From Asanoa sp. WMMD1127 (GTDB taxonomy: Bacteria; Actinomycetota; Actinomycetes; Mycobacteriales; Micromonosporaceae), in the NCBI RefSeq assembly GCF_029626225.1, contig NZ_JARUBP010000001.1, forward strand, positions 6,510,001 through 6,574,000: a stretch of 64,000 bases of DNA, given 5' to 3'. Shown here piece after piece: positions 25,858-34,094 of the stretch. Both the position numbers and the translations under genes were made by a program. The notes under the pieces are model-generated. The model was given only the letters and a program-made list of their open reading frames with translations, had not been told where the DNA came from and did not search any database. The first letter of the stretch is position 1, and each line of letters opens with the position of its first letter.

Positions 25858-26577
25858 ATGGCGGGCATGCCGTTCCCTGTGGTGCTGCAGGACAGCGTCG
25901 ACCGGTTCGCCCGCTCGCTGGAGGTGCCGCGGCGGTTGGTGAGCCTGCACCCGCGTACACCCGGCAATGCCGGCAACTTCTCCGCCCTGCCGCCCGCGGT
26001 GGTGCTCGGGGTGATCTCGGCGTTCGAGGGGTTCGTCGAGGACTTCCTGGCGACGGCGTTGCACCAGCGGGGGTACGGGTTGGGCCAGATCGCGCGCCGG
26101 GTGGCCATGAACAACCCGACGGTGGGCGACTTCCACCGTAAGTGCGCGGCCGAGTTTCCCGGGATCGTCGCTCGGTTGGCCGGCGCGCCTGGCGTCGCGG
26201 TCTGGGACGTGCCGCCGATCGGGCGGGCGCCGGCGATCGAGACCATCCCACTGGCCGAGGTCACGCGGCGAGCGGACGGATGGATGCAGGTGCGGCACTG
26301 CCTGACCCACGGGCTCGTCTCGGGGTGGCGGGGCGAGGTCTGGCCGGGACCTCTGCGTGGAGTGACGGCGGCGAGCAGCGTGTTGCGGCCGCGGCCGGGC
26401 GGGCGCCACGCGATCGGGCTGGTCGGGGCCATCTCCTGCGCCCGGATCCACCTGCACGGCGCCCGGGTCGGGGCGGACGCGGTGGCGGCTGAGCTCGCGG
26501 TGACGCTCGACTGGGCGGGGCTGCCAGATTTTCCGTTGGGTGGGGCGGCGATCGGGCTGTCGAAATCCGGCACATGA
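25858..26577 (+). CDS. HEPN-like domain protein
   Basis: A 239-residue protein (ATG 25858; a second ATG at 25867 is possible). The N-terminal half is helical with VVLGVISAFEGFVEDFLATALHQRG, similar to the first helices of MAE_28990/RiboL-PSP-type HEPN proteins. Near residue 146 it reads VRHCLTHG, which gives Arg146-x4-His151, the Rx4-6H catalytic signature of HEPN ribonucleases. RNase activity is inference, since many HEPN proteins are non-catalytic. No obvious toxin-antitoxin partner (MNT, small regulator) lies next to it. It ends 44 bp before the MFS exporter start. Confidence 0.5.
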   Translation: MAGMPFPVVLQDSVDRFARSLEVPRRLVSLHPRTPGNAGNFSALPPAVVLGVISAFEGFVEDFLATALHQRGYGLGQIARRVAMNNPTVGDFHRKCAAEFPGIVARLAGAPGVAVWDVPPIGRAPAIETIPLAEVTRRADGWMQVRHCLTHGLVSGWRGEVWPGPLRGVTAASSVLRPRPGGRHAIGLVGAISCARIHLHGARVGADAVAAELAVTLDWAGLPDFPLGGAAIGLSKSGT

Positions 26578-26584
26578 TTCCGAC

Positions 26585-26613
26585 CTCCGGTCGTGAACCA
26601 TTCACGACCGGAG
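26585..26613. promoter_or_regulatory. Perfect 13-bp inverted repeat directly before the MFS exporter
   Basis: Left arm ctccggtcgtgaa and right arm ttcacgaccggag are exact reverse complements separated by cca. The right arm ends 8 bases before the ATG at 26622 and includes the start of the purine-rich ribosome site (ggagagg). It could be a repressor operator (TetR/MarR style) or an RNA hairpin that hides the ribosome site. No regulator gene is adjacent. Confidence 0.65.
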
Positions 26614-26621
26614 AGGTACTC

Positions 26622-28118
26622 ATGAACGTGAACAACCAGCGGGCGGGTCGCAAGGAGTGGGTGGGGCTGGCGGTGCTGGCCCTGCCGTCCCTGCTCGTGT
26701 CGATCGACCTGTTCGTGCTGCTGCTCGCCGTGCCGAAGCTGAGCGGTGACCTCGGCGCCGGCAGCACCGAGCAGCTCTGGATCATCGACATTTACGGGTT
26801 CCTGCTGTCCGGCTTCCTGATCACGATGGGCGCGGTCGGCGACCGGCTCGGCCGGCGACGGCTGCTGTTCGGTGGCGCGGCCGTGTTCGGGGCCGCGTCG
26901 GTGGTGGCGGCCTACGCGTCCGACCCGGTCATGCTGATCGCGGCGCGGGCCGTGCTGGGCATCGCCGGGGCCGCCATGGGTCCGGCGACCCTCGCCCTGA
27001 TCACGGGCATGTTCCGCGACCCGAAGCAGCGTGCCACCGCGATCGGGGTCTGGCTGATGTCGCTGATGGGCGGCAGTGCGATCGGGCCGGTCGTCGGCGG
27101 CGTCCTGCTCGGTCACTTCTGGTGGGGGTCGGTGTTCCTCATCGCCGTGCCCGCGATGGTCCTGCTCCTCGCCCTCGGCCCGGCGCTGCTACCCAAGGAC
27201 CGGCCGGCCGGCACGTCGGCGGCGCCGCTCGACCTGGTCAGCGTCGGGCTGTCACTGGCCGCGATCCTGCCGGCGGTCTACGGCATCAAGGAGGTCGCGC
27301 GGCACGGCGCCGCGCCGGGCGCGGTGGTCGCGCTGGTCGTCGGGCTGGGCTTCGCCGTCGCCTTCGTCAGGCGGCAACGGGCCCTGGCCGACCCGCTGGT
27401 CGACCTGCGCCCGTTCGGCGCGGCCACGTTCCGCACCGCCCTCGGCGCGATGTTCCTCAACACCATGCTCCCGGGCGCGACGATGGTGCTGATCACGCAA
27501 TATCTCCAACTGGTCTCCGGCTACGAGCCACTGGGTGCGGGCCTGGCGCTGCTACCGGCGGTCGCGGCCGGCATCATCGCCACGCAGGTCGCGCCGCTGG
27601 CCGCCCGCCGGATCCGGCCGGCGCCGCTGATCGCGGGCGGTCTGGTCGTCTCGGTCGCCGGGCTGCTGCTGCTCACGGGGGCCGACAGCGCGGTCGCGGC
27701 CGTGACCGGGCTCGCGCTGTTCAACGTCGGCGCGGGGCCGCTGGTCACCCTCGGCACCGGCATCGTCGTGGGCGCGGTCCCGCCGGAGAAGGCCGGCTCG
27801 GCGGCCTCGCTGGCACAGACCGCCAACGAGTTCGGCTTCGCGCTCGGGGTCGCGGTGCTGGGCAGCGTGGCGGCGGCGGTCTACCGCCACGGCGTCCCCG
27901 CGGGCGCCGGGGACTCGCTCGCGACGGCGCCGCCGGCGCTGCTCGACCAGGCACGCGGCGCCTTCACCGACGGGCTGCACGTCGTTGCCGCGATCAGCGC
28001 GGTCGCCATGGCGGTCGCGGCCGTGGTCTGCCTCCGGGTGCTGCGCCATTTGCCGCCGGTCGGCCAGGAACAGCCGACCGCCGCGCCGGAACGGGAGCCG
28101 GCCCCGCAGATGCCGTGA
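26622..28118 (+). CDS. DHA2-family MFS multidrug exporter
   Basis: The ATG at 26622 gives 498 residues with 14 predicted helices, the DHA2 (SmvA/QacA-like) layout. Motif A is GDRLGRRRLLFGGA, and motif C-like GPATLALITGMF and SAIGPVVGGVLLG are present. The N-terminal helix LPSLLVSIDLFVLLLAVPKLS with an Asp in the membrane (SIDLF) is typical of SmvA-type exporters of quaternary ammonium and dye compounds. It would act as a proton antiporter in the cytoplasmic membrane. A perfect inverted repeat sits right at its translation start, suggesting tight induction. The gene ends in a repeat-rich stretch and a strong hairpin. Confidence 0.88.
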   Translation: MNVNNQRAGRKEWVGLAVLALPSLLVSIDLFVLLLAVPKLSGDLGAGSTEQLWIIDIYGFLLSGFLITMGAVGDRLGRRRLLFGGAAVFGAASVVAAYASDPVMLIAARAVLGIAGAAMGPATLALITGMFRDPKQRATAIGVWLMSLMGGSAIGPVVGGVLLGHFWWGSVFLIAVPAMVLLLALGPALLPKDRPAGTSAAPLDLVSVGLSLAAILPAVYGIKEVARHGAAPGAVVALVVGLGFAVAFVRRQRALADPLVDLRPFGAATFRTALGAMFLNTMLPGATMVLITQYLQLVSGYEPLGAGLALLPAVAAGIIATQVAPLAARRIRPAPLIAGGLVVSVAGLLLLTGADSAVAAVTGLALFNVGAGPLVTLGTGIVVGAVPPEKAGSAASLAQTANEFGFALGVAVLGSVAAAVYRHGVPAGAGDSLATAPPALLDQARGAFTDGLHVVAAISAVAMAVAAVVCLRVLRHLPPVGQEQPTAAPEREPAPQMP

Positions 28119-28178
28119 GGAGGAGCCATCGTGCAGCGCCGAAGCGGTTGGGCGGCAGAGCCGCCGGGCCTTCAAGCG

Positions 28179-28244
28179 GAGGCCGCCCGAATCGCGAGCC
28201 GAGGCCGCCCGAATCGCGAGCTGACGCCGCCTGGGCCGCGAGCA
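28179..28244 (+). repeat. Three tandem 22-bp units after the MFS gene
   Basis: Units 28179-28200 and 28201-28222 are identical except for the last base (gaggccgcccgaatcgcgag then cc or ct). Unit 28223-28244 is diverged (gacgccgcctgggccgcgag). The unit length is not a multiple of 3, so the tract is not coding. The gaggccgcccg part is complementary to the right arm of the hairpin at 28321. Confidence 0.6.
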
Positions 28245-28320
28245 GCCGGGGCCGCGGAGCGCTTGCATGGCGGAGGCCCCCGGGCCGCCAGCGGCGCCGG
28301 CCGCGAAGCTCTTTAACGGG

Positions 28321-28354
28321 GGAGGCCGCCTGGGCAACTGCCCGGGCGGCCTCC
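28321..28354 (+). terminator. Strong hairpin between MFS exporter and convergent peptidase-like gene
   Basis: A 16-bp stem (ggaggccgcctgggca with tgcccgggcggcctcc, one G-T pair) has a 2-base minimal loop. It lies between two convergent genes and can end transcription in both directions. Confidence 0.7.
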
Positions 28355-28360
28355 GCGTCG

Positions 28361-29380
28361 TCAAAGCATCGACATGTGCACGTGGTCCGTATGGTCGCTG
28401 TCCCCGCTGTAGGACTTCCAGCCCGTGGCGGGGAACCAGATGCGTTTGTACCAGATCACGTAGAGGATCCCGAGCGCGTCGGCGTTTCTGATGAGGAACG
28501 CGGCCAGGTTGTTGCCGTACATCTTCTCGTCGCGGTTCGAGGCTCTGGCGAAGCCGCTGGTGCGCAGCGACCAGTCGCAGGCGCGGCCCTTCGGATGCTC
28601 GTAGGGTCCGCCCGACCGGTAGCAGCCGACGAACCGTTTGAAGCCGGCCCGCTTGACCTCTTTGTAGGCGTGCAGCGTGCGCGGGGTGACGCAACCGCCG
28701 GTGGTCGGGTCCTCCTGGTTGCACGACTCGTCCGGCCAGCCGCCGTCGGCCGACCGCGGCGCCGGGCGGGCCTTGGGCGACGTCGCCACCACGTCGCCGC
28801 CGGTCAGGGAGAGGCCGCCGACCCGGTCGAGCTCCCGCTCGGCGGTGCGCTTCTGCTTGGCCATCGAGTCGGCCGCGGCCTTCTGCTCGGCCACCGCGGC
28901 GTCGATCTTGGCCTTGGTCGCCGCAACCTCCTCCTCCGCCGCGATGAGTGCGTTGAGCCGGGCCGCGTTGTACTGGTTGAGCCGCTCGAGCGCGGTCGCC
29001 TTCTCCAGAAAGCCGCTCTGGTCCGACGCGCCGAGCATGGCCACCATCGGGGTGAGACGGCCGGCGCGGTAGGACTCCGTGGCGAACTCCGTCACCTGGG
29101 GGCGCAGCTCCTCGACCCGCCGCTCGGCCGCCTGGAGCCGGATGTTCATCTGGAGCTGGCGCTGCCGCGACTTGTCCAGCACGGCTTTCGCCTTCGCGTA
29201 CTGGCGGCCGGTCGACTCGAGCACGTCACCCAGGAGCGGCACTTCCTTCTCCTTGGGCGCGCCCGGTGACGGCGAGGGGTTGGGTGCGGCGTAGCCAGCG
29301 CTGCCTGGCGCGACGGCGACCGTGACGGCGGCGACCAGGGCCAGGACAGTTGCGAGCCAGCGTCGTCGCGCGGCGGTCAT
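28361..29380 (-). CDS. Secreted coiled-coil protein with M15-like C-terminal domain
   Basis: The ATG at 29380 gives 339 residues with a signal peptide (MTAARRRWLATVLALVAAVTVAVA...YAAP). Residues 45-200 are a long coiled coil (AKAVLDKSRQRQLQMNIRLQ, AATKAKIDAAVAEQKAAADS), like the NlpC-type and RipA/EnvC-type cell-wall factors. The C-terminal domain (about 230-339) has the ARB_07466-like / D-Ala-D-Ala carboxypeptidase-like pattern HPKGRACDWS and SDHTDHVHMSML, with the His/Asp metal ligands. It probably acts in peptidoglycan remodelling outside the membrane. A strong hairpin follows the stop codon. Confidence 0.8.
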   Translation of the reverse strand: MTAARRRWLATVLALVAAVTVAVAPGSAGYAAPNPSPSPGAPKEKEVPLLGDVLESTGRQYAKAKAVLDKSRQRQLQMNIRLQAAERRVEELRPQVTEFATESYRAGRLTPMVAMLGASDQSGFLEKATALERLNQYNAARLNALIAAEEEVAATKAKIDAAVAEQKAAADSMAKQKRTAERELDRVGGLSLTGGDVVATSPKARPAPRSADGGWPDESCNQEDPTTGGCVTPRTLHAYKEVKRAGFKRFVGCYRSGGPYEHPKGRACDWSLRTSGFARASNRDEKMYGNNLAAFLIRNADALGILYVIWYKRIWFPATGWKSYSGDSDHTDHVHMSML

Positions 29381-29478
29381 TCTTGTCGTTTCCCCTCCGT
29401 TAAACCGCGCACGAGCATACCCAAGGGTGATCCCGTCGCAACTGGTGCACAAAGCGACAGGGCCGTGGCAACACGTAA

Positions 29479-31206
29479 TCAGTGCGAGTCACGTGGTACG
29501 CGGTCGCCGCTGCCGCCGACCAGAAAGTCCAGATCCGCCCCAGTTTCGGCGCCGCGGACGGTGTCCACGTAGAGCTTCTCCCAGCCCCGGGTCGGCCGGG
29601 CCAGCGCGTCGAGCATCGCCGGCGCGGGCTCGCGGGCCGCGAACTCGGCCGCCGGCAGGTCGACGTCGATCCGCCGCGCCTCGACGTCGAGCACGATCGG
29701 GTCGCCGTCGCGCACCTTCGACAGCGGTCCGCCGGCCGCGCCCTCGGGGGCGACGTGCAGCACGACAGTCCCGTACGCCGTGCCGCTCATCCGCCCGTCG
29801 CAGACCCGCACCATGTCGCGGACGCCCTGCTGCAGCAGCTTGCGCGGCAGCGGCAGGTTGGCCACCTCCGGCATGCCCGGGTAACCCTTGGGACCACACC
29901 CGCGCAGCACGAGCACCGAATCGGCGTCCACGTCGAGCGCCGGATCGTCGATCCGGTGGTGCAGGTCCTCGACGGAGTCGAAGACGACCGCCCGGCCACG
30001 GTGCTGCAGCAGGGCCGCGGTCGCGGCCGCCGGCTTGATGATCGCGCCGTCGGGCGCCAGGTCGCCGCGGAGCACCGCGATGCCGGCGTCGGCCATCAGC
30101 GGCGTCGCCCGCGGCCGGATCACCTCGGGGTCGTGGATCGCCCCGTCCGCCAGGTAGTCGCCCAGCGGCCGCCCCGTCACCGTCAACGCGTCGAGGTCGA
30201 GCAGGTCGGCGACCTCCCGCAGCACGGCGGTCAGGCCGCCGGCCCGGTGGAAGTCCTCCATCAGGTGCCGACCGGCGGGCTGCAGGTCGACCAGCAACGG
30301 GATGCCGTGGCCGGCGCGGTCGATCTCGTCGAGGGTCAGCGGCACGCCGAGCCGCCCGGCGATCGCCAGCAGGTGCACGACCGCGTTGGTCGAGCCGCCC
30401 AGCGCGCCCAACGCCACGATCGCGTTGTGGAACGACGCCTTCGAGACGACCTGGCTCGGCCGCCGGCCCTCCCGGACCATCTCGACCGCCAGCCGCCCGG
30501 ACTCGTGGGCCTGCGCGGCCAGGCGGCTGTCGGGCGCGGGGATCCCGGCCGTGCCCGGCAACGTCGTGCCCAGCACCTCGGCCAGCAGGCCCATCGTGGA
30601 CGCGGTGCCCATCGTGTTGCAGTGGCCCTTGCTCCGGATCATGGCGGACTGCGACGCCTGGAAGTCGCGGTTCGAGAGCGTGCCGGCGCGGACCTCCTCG
30701 GAGAGCCGCCACACGTCGGTGCCGCAGCCCAGCGGCACGCCGCGGAACGTGCCGGTGAGCATCGGCCCGCCCGGCACGACCAGCGCCGGCAGGTCGACCG
30801 AGGCCGCGCCCATCAGCAGCGACGGGATGGTCTTGTCACAGCCGCCGAGCAGCACCACGCCGTCGATCGGGTTGGCCCGGATCATCTCCTCGATGGCCAT
30901 CGCGGCCATGTTGCGCCAGAGCATCGCGGTCGGCCGGACCTGGGTCTCACCGAGGGACACCACGGGCAGTTCCAGCGGTACGCCGCCCGCCTCCCACACC
31001 CCGTTGGCGACGCTGCGGGCCACCTCCGTCAGGTGCATGTTGCACGGTGTCAGGTCGGAGGCGGTGTTGGCGATGGCGATCTGGGGCCGGCCGTCGAACG
31101 CCGAGTCAGGCGCGCCGCGGCGCATCCACGCCCGGTGGATGTAGGAGTTGCGGTCCTGGCCGGCATACCACGCGTCGGAGCGGAGGGGGGCAGGCATACT
31201 GCCCAT
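29479..31206 (-). CDS. IlvD/Edd family dehydratase, probably sugar-acid dehydratase
   Basis: The ATG at 31206 (MGSMPAPLRSDAWYAGQDR) gives 575 residues; the ATG at 31197 is the alternative. Cluster ligands are in TPCNMH, LLGGCDKTIPS and KGHCNTMGTAS, and GCGPKGYPGMPE and CDGRMSGTAYGTVVLHVAPE complete the family motifs. ELPVVSLGETQVRPTAMLWRN places it with arabonate/xylonate-type dehydratases and not with biosynthetic dihydroxy-acid dehydratase (inference from local similarity). It would remove water from an aldonic acid to a 2-keto-3-deoxy acid. The divergent neighbour is a zinc sugar/alcohol dehydrogenase, which supports a sugar oxidation pathway. Confidence 0.85.
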   Translation of the reverse strand: MGSMPAPLRSDAWYAGQDRNSYIHRAWMRRGAPDSAFDGRPQIAIANTASDLTPCNMHLTEVARSVANGVWEAGGVPLELPVVSLGETQVRPTAMLWRNMAAMAIEEMIRANPIDGVVLLGGCDKTIPSLLMGAASVDLPALVVPGGPMLTGTFRGVPLGCGTDVWRLSEEVRAGTLSNRDFQASQSAMIRSKGHCNTMGTASTMGLLAEVLGTTLPGTAGIPAPDSRLAAQAHESGRLAVEMVREGRRPSQVVSKASFHNAIVALGALGGSTNAVVHLLAIAGRLGVPLTLDEIDRAGHGIPLLVDLQPAGRHLMEDFHRAGGLTAVLREVADLLDLDALTVTGRPLGDYLADGAIHDPEVIRPRATPLMADAGIAVLRGDLAPDGAIIKPAAATAALLQHRGRAVVFDSVEDLHHRIDDPALDVDADSVLVLRGCGPKGYPGMPEVANLPLPRKLLQQGVRDMVRVCDGRMSGTAYGTVVLHVAPEGAAGGPLSKVRDGDPIVLDVEARRIDVDLPAAEFAAREPAPAMLDALARPTRGWEKLYVDTVRGAETGADLDFLVGGSGDRVPRDSH

Positions 31207-31243
31207 TATCAAGATTCGCCTGATCGGGTGGCAGGGGGTGGCG

Positions 31244-32260
31244 GTGCGGGCTTTCGTCGTCGTCGGGCCGGGCCGGGCCGAGGTGCGGGACGTGGCGCCG
31301 CCGGTGCCCCGGATCGGCGAGGTCGTCGTCGACGTCGAGCGGGCCGGCGTGTGCGGCACGGACGCCGAGTTCTACTCGGGGCACATGGCCTACCTGCGCA
31401 GCGGCGACGCGGCGTACCCGATCAGGATCGGGCACGAGTGGTGCGGCGTGGTCTCCGAGGTCGGCGCCGACGTCGACCGCGAATGGTTGGGCCGGCGGGT
31501 CACGGGCGACACGATGCTCGGCTGCGGCGACTGCTACCGCTGCCTGAGCGGCCGGCAGCACCTGTGCGCGGACCGCTTCGAGATCGGCATCCGGGGCGGC
31601 TGGCCGGGGGCGCTGGCCGAGCGGCTGCCCGTGCCGGTGCGCGCGTTGCACCCGCTGCCCGACTCGGTCGACGCGACGCTCGGCGCCCTGGTGGAGCCCG
31701 GCGGCAACGCGCTGCGGGTCGTCGAGGCGGCCGGCGTGACGCCGACGACCCGGCTGCTGGTGCTCGGCCCCGGCACGATCGGGCTGCTGGCCGCCCAGAT
31801 CGCCGCGGCCCGGGGCGCCGAGGTGCATCTGCTGGGCCGCGACGAGCCGTCCCTGGCGTACGCCCGCGGTCTGGGTTTCACCCACACCTGGAGGCGGTCG
31901 AACCTGCCCGCCGACCTGGCCTTCGACGCGGTGGTCGACGCCACCAACGCGGCCGAGCTGCCCGGCTTCGCGGTGGGCCGGGTCGAGCCGGGCGGGCGGG
32001 TCGTCTACATCGGCATCGCCGAGGAACCGTCCCTGGTGGACTCCCGCGAGCTCGTGCTCAAGGACGTGACCGCCGTCGGCGTGCTGAGCGCGTCGGGCGG
32101 CCTGTCGGGCACGATCGAGCTGTACGCGACCGGCGCCGTCGACCCGCGCCCGTTGGTAGCGGCCACCGTCGGCCTGTCCGAGGCCGCCGACGTGCTCGCC
32201 GGCCGCCGGCTACCCGAATGGGGCGCGGCACCGAAAGTTCATGTCGACCCACGCCGGTGA
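31244..32260 (+). CDS. Zinc-dependent alcohol/sugar dehydrogenase (MDR family)
   Basis: The GTG at 31244 (MRAFVVVGPGRAEV) gives 338 residues; a GTG two codons earlier is possible. Catalytic zinc ligands are in AGVCGTD and GHEW, and structural zinc in GCGDCYRCLSGRQHLC (four Cys). VLGPGTIGLLAAQIAAARGAEV is the Rossmann nucleotide-binding motif, and LGRD after the second strand suggests an Arg-type NADP preference. ALVEPGGNALR has the conserved Glu. The start is 37 bp from the divergent dehydratase start, so the two probably share control and act in sequence on a sugar or polyol. Confidence 0.88.
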   Translation: MRAFVVVGPGRAEVRDVAPPVPRIGEVVVDVERAGVCGTDAEFYSGHMAYLRSGDAAYPIRIGHEWCGVVSEVGADVDREWLGRRVTGDTMLGCGDCYRCLSGRQHLCADRFEIGIRGGWPGALAERLPVPVRALHPLPDSVDATLGALVEPGGNALRVVEAAGVTPTTRLLVLGPGTIGLLAAQIAAARGAEVHLLGRDEPSLAYARGLGFTHTWRRSNLPADLAFDAVVDATNAAELPGFAVGRVEPGGRVVYIGIAEEPSLVDSRELVLKDVTAVGVLSASGGLSGTIELYATGAVDPRPLVAATVGLSEAADVLAGRRLPEWGAAPKVHVDPRR

Positions 32261-32289
32261 TCCCAGGTTGCGGGACTAGGGTGTCCCGC

Positions 32290-32760
32290 GTGGGTCAGGC
32301 CGAGCGGATCTTGCGACTCGCCTACCGCCATTCGCTGACCCGGTTCCTCGCCCTGGCCGGCCTCGGTTTCGGCTTCGACCTGGCCCTGCTGGCCCTGCTC
32401 GACGCCGTCACCCCCCTGCCGTCGGCGGCCACGGTCAGCATCGCCTTCTGGGTCACGTACGCGCTGAACTTCGCCCTCAACCGCACGTTCGCCTTCCACG
32501 CCGACGGCCACGGCGTACGCGGTCAGTTTGCCCGGTTCGCCCCCCAGGTGCTGGGCGACTACGTGCTGACCCTGGTCGGCGTCACGGCCCTCGGCGCGCT
32601 CGGCGTCGGCCTGGTCCCGGCCCGGATCATCGCGGGCGGCACCAACCTGGTGTTCAACTACGTGCTCTACCGCTGGTGGACGTTCCGCCGTCGCCCCGAG
32701 CGCGCCGACGTGGCGGCCCCTAAGCTCGCGCTGGCGGCCTCCGGGGTGGAGGGACCATGA
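32290..32760 (+). CDS. GtrA family membrane protein
   Basis: A 156-residue protein with four hydrophobic helices. FLALAGLGFGFDLALLALLD is the first, SIAFWVTYALNFALNRTFAF the second with the typical N-R-x-[FW]-x-F motif, and VFNYVLYRWWTFRR the last. GtrA-type proteins are thought to help move undecaprenyl-linked sugars across the membrane for wall or O-antigen glycosylation. GTG 32290 is preferred; GTG 32281 is three codons upstream. It follows the dehydrogenase gene by 29 bp. No glycosyltransferase lies next to it. Confidence 0.85.
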   Translation: MGQAERILRLAYRHSLTRFLALAGLGFGFDLALLALLDAVTPLPSAATVSIAFWVTYALNFALNRTFAFHADGHGVRGQFARFAPQVLGDYVLTLVGVTALGALGVGLVPARIIAGGTNLVFNYVLYRWWTFRRRPERADVAAPKLALAASGVEGP

Positions 32761-32806
32761 CCAGCGATGTCCACCCGGTTTGCAGCTTCCCGGGCGACCG
32801 CCTGCC

Positions 32807-33409
32807 CTAGCGGAGCAGGGCCTCGAGGTCGGCGATGACCTGGTCGGTGGTCCGGAACAGGACGGCCGTCATGCCGTGCGCCGCCGCGGCGGTCACGTTG
32901 CCCGGGAAGTCGTCGACGAAGACCATCTCGGTCGGCGCCACGTCCATGCGCCGGCAGATCAGCTCCCACGCGGCCGGGTCCGGCTTGCTCAGCCCGACCT
33001 CGTGCGAGTAGACGCAGTCGTCGACCAGGTCGGTCAGCCCGTAGGCGGCCTGCTCCCGCTCGCGCGCCCCGACGAAGCTGTTGCTCAGGATGCCGGTCCG
33101 ATAGGCGGGACGCAGCCCGCGGGCGTACGCGATGAGGTCGGTGTTCGGGGTGCCCAAGTATTGCCGCCACATGTCGGCCAGCACCGCGTCGACCTGGTCG
33201 GCGGAGAGCCCCAGCCGCTCCCGGATCGCCGCGTGCACCTCCGCCTCGGTCACCGTGCCGACGGCGCCGCCGGCCCAGACGTCCGCCAGCGCGGCGTCGA
33301 ACGCGCCGTCGGCCAGGCCGAGCGCCGCCTCCCAGCGCCGGTCGAAGTCCATGGGCTCGCAGAACTCCAGCACGCCACCGATGTCGAAAACCACCGCTCG
33401 AATAACCAT
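32807..33409 (-). CDS. HAD-superfamily hydrolase
   Basis: A 200-residue protein from ATG 33409. Motif I is VVFDIGGVLEF (Asp nucleophile; the second Asp of DxD is replaced by Gly, as in the epoxide-hydrolase-N / YihX-like subgroup). Motif II is GILSNSFVG, motif III K in LSKPDP, motif IV FVDDFPGNV. The cap is helical (residues about 17-85). The likely reaction is dephosphorylation of a small phosphometabolite in the cytoplasm; the substrate is unknown. Convergent with the gtrA-like gene. The acetyltransferase gene lies upstream on the same strand. Confidence 0.85.
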   Translation of the reverse strand: MVIRAVVFDIGGVLEFCEPMDFDRRWEAALGLADGAFDAALADVWAGGAVGTVTEAEVHAAIRERLGLSADQVDAVLADMWRQYLGTPNTDLIAYARGLRPAYRTGILSNSFVGAREREQAAYGLTDLVDDCVYSHEVGLSKPDPAAWELICRRMDVAPTEMVFVDDFPGNVTAAAAHGMTAVLFRTTDQVIADLEALLR

Positions 33410-33459
33410 GATCGAGACGGTACGGAGCGCCGCGCGTCCCACTCCATACGTAATCGGTC

Positions 33460-33951
33460 CTAGTACACGAGCGGGCTGCGGCGTTCGATCAGGACGGTGT
33501 CGCGCCAGGTGCCGTGCAGGCGGGCGATGCGTTCGCGGGTGCCGACGACGCGGAAGCCCGCGGCCTCGTGCAGGCGGAGGCTGGCCGTGTTGGTCGGGAA
33601 GACGGCCGACTGGATGGTCCAGACGCCGGCCCGCTCCGTCGACTCGATCAGCGCGCCCAACAGGGCCCCGCCCACTCCGCGGCCGTGGGCCGCCGCGTCG
33701 ACGTAGACGCTGTGCTCCACCACCCCCGCATAGGCCGGCCGGGTCGAGACCGGGGAGGCCGCGACCCATCCGACTACACGTCCGTTGAACATTGCGACAA
33801 AGCGGTGTGAAGTCAATCGAGACGCGTCAAAGGCCGGCCATTCCGGCGCGATTGTTTCGAAGCTGGCCTCACCCGTGTCCAGACCCGCCTGGTAGATCCG
33901 GCGGCAGGCCGGCCAGTCCGCGGCCAGCAGCGGCCGGATCTCTGCGTCCAT
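33460..33951 (-). CDS. GNAT acetyltransferase, phosphinothricin/Met-sulphoximine type
   Basis: A 163-residue protein from ATG 33951 (MDAEIRPLLAADWPACRRIY). The pattern IYQAGLDTGEASFET, VVGWVAASPVSTRPAYAGVVEHSVYV, AHGRGVGGALLGALI (acetyl-CoA pyrophosphate loop) and FPTNTASLRLHEAAGFRVVGTRER is that of the YncA/PAT/bar subgroup. Members acetylate glutamate analogues such as methionine sulphoximine, or general amines. A longer upstream start would add a non-conserved Arg-rich leader. The gene ends 50 bp before the HAD hydrolase start, so the two may share a transcript. Confidence 0.85.
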   Translation of the reverse strand: MDAEIRPLLAADWPACRRIYQAGLDTGEASFETIAPEWPAFDASRLTSHRFVAMFNGRVVGWVAASPVSTRPAYAGVVEHSVYVDAAAHGRGVGGALLGALIESTERAGVWTIQSAVFPTNTASLRLHEAAGFRVVGTRERIARLHGTWRDTVLIERRSPLVY

Positions 33952-34094
33952 CGCACCCGAGCGTATCGGGACAAACCGTTTAACCGGTTGTCGCCGGCGA
34001 GTGACGAACCGCACGCTGACCCTTCGGGTGTCCCCGATGACGGGCTCCCGGTGGCAATCTTGAATGTGCGCCATTTTTTCGGAGGGGGGTCCGG

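Noticed and set aside
28131-28316. A 61-codon GTG frame with a good ribosome site (gaggaggag) after the MFS gene
   Set aside because: It crosses 22-bp tandem repeats that shift frame, and the product is low-complexity Pro/Arg/Ala. Non-coding is more likely, although a small peptide cannot be excluded.
29482-32280. Plus-strand open frame of over 900 codons antisense to the dehydratase and running into gtrA
   Set aside because: Only the last part (from about 32290) is protein-like (GtrA). The rest mirrors the IlvD/Edd gene and overlaps the dehydrogenase in another frame.
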